From JBBSUQ01 sp964389755 (GTDB lineage Bacteria > Bacteroidota > Bacteroidia > Flavobacteriales_D > Crocinitomicaceae): 10,912 nt of DNA. This document shows, piece by piece, positions 6,678-10,912 of this stretch. The position numbers were made by a program, and so were the translations under genes. Where the stretch lies: contig CAYMEW010000058.1 of assembly GCA_964389755.1 (NCBI GenBank), positions 1-10,912 on the forward strand, read 5' to 3'. Every line of letters begins with the position of its first letter. The first letter of the stretch is position 1. A model generated the notes under the pieces. The model was not told the DNA's origin and ran no database searches. It saw nothing but the letters and a program-made list of their open reading frames with translations.

Positions 6678-6710
6678 CAAATATACGCAAAAGCAATTTT
6701 TTTATTGCAA
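6678..6710 (-). promoter_or_regulatory. Candidate Bacteroidota-type promoter for porV (and ispF)
   Basis: On the minus strand TTG (6710-6708) is followed after 22 bases by TATATTTG (6685-6678), a full match to the TAnnTTTG -7 element. The spacing fits the reported range of about 17-23. It lies wholly in the gap between porU and porV and would start transcription about 25 bases before the porV ATG. It would let porV-ispF be expressed independently of porU. This is pattern matching only. Confidence 0.5.
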
Positions 6711-6713
6711 AGC

Positions 6714-9700
6714 TTATTTTAACAATACTAATTTTTCCAGTTTTTCATCGGTATCCCCATCAGGCGTTCTGACGGAAAGACGGTAAACGTACACTCCTTT
6801 CGCAAGCTGATCGCCAAAGTCATCGCGTCCGTCCCAGGTAATTCCCGGCGAGCGGAAGCCCTGTGTATTCACCAACTGATTTATTGTTTTAACCAGTCGC
6901 CCGCTTACGGTAAAGATCTGGATCTGTACTTCCAGCGAACTGAGCACCTGGTTGTGTTCAAAGTAAAATTCGGTATGCGTTGTAAACGGATTCGGATAAT
7001 TGAGCACGTGTTCGAGCGCCAGCTCTTCTTTCGCCTGCACAATGAACTCTATGGTCTTTTCAGCAGAATTATTGTTCACATCCCACACTTTGAGCGTGAG
7101 GGTGTGTTTCCCCTGTTCCAGCTTGGACATGTTGTAACGAATCTTCCCGGACTGGTATGAATCGAGGTCCGCTATGTAAAAATCGTTCAGCACGATCGGC
7201 TTGGACGACTCTGCATCAATGATCGCGGTAATGTCATGCCCCACACCATTTCCCACGGTATTGATCCCGTTATCATCATAGATATTCGCGAGCAGAATAG
7301 GCGTTTCGTCCGTCAGACTTCCGTTCACAAACGTTTCGTCGTTGAGGTAGAGTTCGATCTGCGGCCCCACATTGTCGGCAATGCCATTCGGGTCGATCCC
7401 GCCGATGATTACGGAAGTATCCATTCCACGCGCATCCGTAACGGCAGAATTTCCATACAAACTCACCTTTCCGTGTCCGTACTGGTAGTTGATATCCTTC
7501 GGCACCACGAACTTAAACTGGAAGTACCCGTTCGTGATCGTCGCTTTTCCGCGATAAATGATGTTTTCCTGTACCCGGAAGGGGATTACCGGCGAATTGG
7601 GATCCTGCCCAAGCGTGGTTACGGTCTTTGGTTTGTCGTAAACAGACGGGGACAGCACACCGCTGAAATTCGTAAGGATATTCCCGTTGTTATCTTCGAT
7701 GTGCCCGCTCATGGTCACGGTGCTCAGCGCGCGGATCGTATCGGATTCCACGAGTACGTTTACGCCGTTAACGCTATCGAGTTTTACCTGCAGTCGCGGC
7801 ATTGCCAGTTTCAGAGCCGGATCGCCAATCAAGGTAAAGACACGCCTGTTATCCTGTGTTCCGGCATTATTTTTCGTACGTCGGATGATCTCTCCGAAGG
7901 TTAACGGTTCATTTTGTGCATCGCGCAGGAAGACTGTCTGAAAGAAACTCAGCCCGATAATCGTATTCTGATCAATATATACCGGGCGCGTTGTGGTCAT
8001 CAATGCGATCGCACCGCCCACGCTGTTAATGGAAGCCCATTCCCCGGCCGAAACACGGGAAGGATCGTCGTAACGCGTAAACTCACAGGTTGCAGAAACA
8101 AGGAGCGGAAAGTTGTTTGCATTCTTCCAGCTTTGGATCTGTGGAACGGTAATAACGCGTTCTTCGGCAAGCCCCACTTCTCCGCCGTGCCCGGAATAGT
8201 TCACGATCAGGGCGCCGCGTTCGACGTTTCGCGTAATGGCTTCAAAGATGTCGGGATAACGGTGCCCGCCGGCCGTTGAGATCTGCGTGTATGCATCCAT
8301 GTACAGTTTTGTAGCGTTGTACTCCGGGTAGTTCTGGCGCACATACTGGCTTTGCGGTTCGGTATCGTCTGTAACGAACTCACCTCCCTGTTCATCGTCG
8401 GCAATCTGCACGTATTTTAGTCTCCAGTCTCCGAATGTGCTTGTATTGCCCTGTGTATTCGCATCCTGGTTGATGAATAAGGAAGAACCGTTTTTCATGT
8501 AATGCTCGATCTTGTCGACCTGTTCACGGGCCATCGTATTGTCGGAAATAAGCAGGCGCCCGACGCCAATATCCTGCATGTTTGAAGGTGAAAAAGCGTC
8601 GGAATCGTCGAGCAGCGCATAATAGTCGTCACTGACCAGTGCCGCGATCATGTTTTCGGAATTGAGCGCTTCATAAACCGGCACGAAATAATTGTTATCG
8701 GGAAGCCTGTTTTTCGGATCGTAGGTTCCGTCGCCGAAGAGCAAAAGATTGGAAATGGTGGGCCCGGGAGCCACTCCTCCGCGGTCGTAGAACATCTTCG
8801 CGAGTGTACGGATCGCGGTCGGGTCATTTGCACCGGAACTAAACTCGTTGAAGACCTGCTGTGTCGTTACGACATTTACTTTTAATCCTTCACTGCGATG
8901 CAGATCAGCCAGCCGGTTTGCCTGTGCAGTAAAAAGCGGATGTGTGACGATCAGGTAATCGCACTGCTCGAGTCCGTGAAGGTCCTGGTTTGCAACAACA
9001 GCCACGCGGGAAGGCGTCAAAAAAGTTTCATTATCCGTGACGAGGAACTCGCGCAGGCTGTCTGTGGCCTGTTCAAAAGCCAGCGAGCCTCCCAGGTCGG
9101 ACGAATTGATGAGAAAAGGACGGTGACGGTCGGTGACATCCCAGACCTGTGCACCGGCAGGTGTTCCACTGATGGTAAACGAGGCAATATTTCCGGCTCC
9201 GACCGAATTGCGATCCCGAAAGTGGAAGCCGCTACCGGTAAAAGCAAGTTGTCTGCGTGTATTGAGCTCAATCTTATCGAGGTAGGTCAGCACGTCGGGT
9301 TGCCCGCGATTCACCTGGATCTGCAGGTAAATATTTTCCGGCAGGTTCGTCGCCGTAAAGGAGGTTGCCGTACGACTGTAGTCAGAAGAAGCCGAAGGCA
9401 GGTTTTGCGTTCCGATGACCGAACCTCCTGCCGTAACAACGAAGTTATCGCCCACATTGCCATTTGCTGCAAGTGAGATTGCAAATTCAGCCGTATTCCC
9501 CGGAACGATGTCCGGCACCTGGAATGCAAAAGTGCGTGTGAGATCCACGTCGAACAGCTCACCATACCAGCGCTGTCCGCCTTTCACCAGGTTTTGGATA
9601 TCCTCTTCGTGCACATCGTAATAGGAATAACTGTTCACTGAAATGTTGGCTGATCCGGCCGGGTCGGGAAGTGTCTGCATGATCAGCGGAGCCCTGGAAG

Positions 9701-10577
9701 GATCCACGTTAATGAAATAAAAAGCTTTGTCGGAATAGATATTCCGATCCTGCGTAAAGCCGGAAATGATCCCGGGATACCAGCGATGTGGTGACCAGCC
9801 GTGAAAGAGGATGTAATCTTCTTCATCAAAGCTACCGTCAGCCAGACCAACGTACCGGATCGCATTCTGTGCCAGATCATCCGTTCGCGGAGCCGAATTC
9901 AGTTCAGGAAGACGTCCGTCGGCATTTCCGAACACGTGAATGCTCATCGGATCAATGTTATCAACGTCCACACCGCAAGCTTCGAGATAGGCTTTATCGA
10001 GTTTGTAAATCCCCGTTTCGGAAACGGCAACCCTGTACCAGTAACCTGTTTGCAGGACGGAACTATTCGCGAAATCTTTCTGAAGGATCTTTTTAGGCAT
10101 TTTGCCCAGGTCGCGTTGTTCAACCTGTACGGATGCAATCCTGCGGACCGTACCTCCCTGACGCACATAGGGAAACAAATGCAAAGCAAGAAACTGTTCG
10201 TCCCGCGCGCGCGATGCCTGGAGCGTATATTGCGGTTCATCGGGAACGCTCAGGCTCCAGCGATCGAGATACTGCAGATCTTCATTCGTCGCACCGGCCG
10301 TTGTGAAGCCCACCAGTTCCACTTCATACCGTGAATTCGGGTTCAAGGGTTCGAGTACGGAAAAGTTGGGTGTAATTCCGTCAATGGCCTGCCCTTCGAT
10401 GAACGGCACGCGCATTTGCTGCCCGTTCACCTGCGTTTCAACGGCTTTACCCCAGGGAATTACATACTGGTATTGACGATCCTGTGCAGCCGCTGTTCCG
10501 GCTGTTAAAAAAAACAGTAAAAACGGTATTATTTGTGCAATTGTAAAGTTTGAATCTCGTTGAAGCAAGCATTTCAT
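6714..10577 (-). CDS. porU: Type IX secretion sortase PorU (gingipain-like C25 family)
   Basis: PorU is the cell-surface cysteine endopeptidase that cuts the C-terminal sorting domain from T9SS cargo and links the cargo to the surface. From the chosen start it has 1287 residues. The signal peptide (1 to about 31, ending TAAA before QD) is followed by a long N-terminal beta-rich region. The C25 protease domain spans about 540-920: CDYLIVTHPLF, LLLFGDGTYDPKN, catalytic H797 in NYSGHGG and C831 in SATCEF, with LIGDPALKL near 919. Bacterial beta-domains follow. A T9SS sorting domain starts at N1193 (NYPNPFTTHTEF) and ends WDGRDDFGDQLAKGVYVYRL...KLVLLK. An in-frame extension to 10802 would lack a leading signal peptide and run over the divergent gene, so I start at ATG 10577. 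Confidence 0.94.
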   Translation of the reverse strand: MKCLLQRDSNFTIAQIIPFLLFFLTAGTAAAQDRQYQYVIPWGKAVETQVNGQQMRVPFIEGQAIDGITPNFSVLEPLNPNSRYEVELVGFTTAGATNEDLQYLDRWSLSVPDEPQYTLQASRARDEQFLALHLFPYVRQGGTVRRIASVQVEQRDLGKMPKKILQKDFANSSVLQTGYWYRVAVSETGIYKLDKAYLEACGVDVDNIDPMSIHVFGNADGRLPELNSAPRTDDLAQNAIRYVGLADGSFDEEDYILFHGWSPHRWYPGIISGFTQDRNIYSDKAFYFINVDPSRAPLIMQTLPDPAGSANISVNSYSYYDVHEEDIQNLVKGGQRWYGELFDVDLTRTFAFQVPDIVPGNTAEFAISLAANGNVGDNFVVTAGGSVIGTQNLPSASSDYSRTATSFTATNLPENIYLQIQVNRGQPDVLTYLDKIELNTRRQLAFTGSGFHFRDRNSVGAGNIASFTISGTPAGAQVWDVTDRHRPFLINSSDLGGSLAFEQATDSLREFLVTDNETFLTPSRVAVVANQDLHGLEQCDYLIVTHPLFTAQANRLADLHRSEGLKVNVVTTQQVFNEFSSGANDPTAIRTLAKMFYDRGGVAPGPTISNLLLFGDGTYDPKNRLPDNNYFVPVYEALNSENMIAALVSDDYYALLDDSDAFSPSNMQDIGVGRLLISDNTMAREQVDKIEHYMKNGSSLFINQDANTQGNTSTFGDWRLKYVQIADDEQGGEFVTDDTEPQSQYVRQNYPEYNATKLYMDAYTQISTAGGHRYPDIFEAITRNVERGALIVNYSGHGGEVGLAEERVITVPQIQSWKNANNFPLLVSATCEFTRYDDPSRVSAGEWASINSVGGAIALMTTTRPVYIDQNTIIGLSFFQTVFLRDAQNEPLTFGEIIRRTKNNAGTQDNRRVFTLIGDPALKLAMPRLQVKLDSVNGVNVLVESDTIRALSTVTMSGHIEDNNGNILTNFSGVLSPSVYDKPKTVTTLGQDPNSPVIPFRVQENIIYRGKATITNGYFQFKFVVPKDINYQYGHGKVSLYGNSAVTDARGMDTSVIIGGIDPNGIADNVGPQIELYLNDETFVNGSLTDETPILLANIYDDNGINTVGNGVGHDITAIIDAESSKPIVLNDFYIADLDSYQSGKIRYNMSKLEQGKHTLTLKVWDVNNNSAEKTIEFIVQAKEELALEHVLNYPNPFTTHTEFYFEHNQVLSSLEVQIQIFTVSGRLVKTINQLVNTQGFRSPGITWDGRDDFGDQLAKGVYVYRLSVRTPDGDTDEKLEKLVLLK

Positions 10578-10628
10578 GGAGCAAATATGTGAATTTGTAG
10601 TTGAATCGGTAAAAAAACGCCCTTTTTC

Positions 10629-10659
10629 TTTGTTTATTTTAACTGAATGACAATATTTG
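10629..10659 (+). promoter_or_regulatory. Candidate promoter for the PorP/SprF gene
   Basis: On the plus strand TTTG (10629-10632; TTG at 10630-10632) precedes AATATTTG (10652-10659) by 19 bases. The second element matches TAnnTTTG except for its first base. The implied transcription start would be near 10665, roughly 60 bases before the ATG at 10726. This 148-bp region (10578-10725) must also hold the porU promoter, for which I found no good match at a sensible distance. Confidence 0.4.
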
Positions 10660-10725
10660 TAACCCTTAACGAACTTCCTCCGTAAAGTGTTGGGAGTGTT
10701 GTTAAGTTTTACTATTCGAGTGTAA

Positions 10726-10912
10726 ATGAAAAACATAAACTTTTTACTTGTCGGGCTTGGGCTGCTGTGTTGCACGACATCTTCCCTGGCGCAAGACCCC
10801 ACGTTTACCCAGTTTTATGCCAATCCGCTTTACCTGAACCCCGCTTTTGCAGGGTCGCACGGTTGTCCGCGTTTTGCCCTGAACTACCGCAACGAATGGC
10901 CGAGCCTTTCGG
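10726..10912 (+). CDS. PorP/SprF-family type IX secretion membrane protein (N-terminal part)
   Basis: Only the first 62 residues are in the window; the gene continues past the right edge. A hydrophobic signal peptide (MKNINFLLVGLGLLC...SLA, likely cut before Q23) is followed by DPTFTQFYANPLYLNPAFAG and then CPRFALNYRNEWPSL. This opening is highly characteristic of PorP/SprF-family outer-membrane proteins. Members are associated with the T9SS core or with secretion and attachment of particular surface proteins such as the SprB adhesin. The adjacent cysteines at 15-16 do not form a proper lipobox. The gene is divergent from porU. Which PorP/SprF subgroup it belongs to cannot be judged from this fragment. 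Confidence 0.9.
   Translation, partial: MKNINFLLVGLGLLCCTTSSLAQDPTFTQFYANPLYLNPAFAGSHGCPRFALNYRNEWPSLS

Noticed and set aside
6693..6708. GCAAT / ATTGC hairpin after porU as a terminator
   Set aside because: The stem is only 5 bp and A+T-rich, and it overlaps the candidate porV promoter.
7236..7904. 222-codon plus-strand open frame inside porU
   Set aside because: It is antisense to a well-supported sortase gene and shows no family features.
10582..10589. CATATTTG (minus strand) as the porU promoter
   Set aside because: It is only five bases from the start codon and has no TTG at the usual distance upstream.
10768..10773. Double cysteine in the PorP/SprF leader as a lipoprotein site
   Set aside because: The preceding residues (GLL) do not fit a lipobox, and an ordinary SLA-Q cleavage site follows.
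10578..10802. N-terminal extension of porU up to 10802
   Set aside because: It would put 75 residues in front of a normal signal peptide and overlap the start of the divergent PorP/SprF gene.

Overview
The window comes from a Bacteroidota genome. The diagnosis rests on type IX secretion (T9SS) genes found only in that phylum: a PorU sortase with a T9SS sorting domain, PorV, and the start of a PorP/SprF-family protein. Two sequences resembling the Bacteroidota TTG / TAnnTTTG promoter support it. I cannot place the organism below phylum.

Layout, left to right. Positions 1-268 hold no gene I can support; the first 37 bases contain an inverted repeat and a 10-bp tandem repeat. Positions 269-4796 hold a five-gene minus-strand metal-uptake operon. 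In transcription order it encodes a DtxR/MntR-family regulator, a TroA/YtgA-like solute-binding lipoprotein, an ATPase, a permease fused to a C-terminal DtxR-like domain, and a second permease. Three of the four junctions are 4-bp ATGA overlaps. A perfect 13-bp inverted repeat (4821-4852) just upstream is a strong operator candidate. Positions 4896-5375 hold ispF (MEP isoprenoid pathway), whose start shares one base with the stop of porV (5375-6646). porV lies downstream of the large sortase gene porU (6714-10577). Across a 148-bp divergent region, a plus-strand PorP/SprF gene begins at 10726 and runs off the window.

How the genes work together. PorU and PorV belong to the outer-membrane complex that receives T9SS cargo, removes the C-terminal sorting domain and attaches the cargo to the surface. 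The PorP/SprF protein is another T9SS-associated outer-membrane protein. The metal operon encodes a complete importer (binding protein, ATPase, two permeases) and apparently two metal sensors: a stand-alone three-domain repressor and a sensor domain tethered to a permease.

The most interesting point is that the order binding protein - ATPase - permease::DtxR - permease matches the chlamydial ytgABCD operon, where YtgCR is a permease-repressor fusion. Here, unlike ytgABCD itself, a full-length DtxR-family gene leads the operon, and both sensor domains keep the same set of putative metal ligands.
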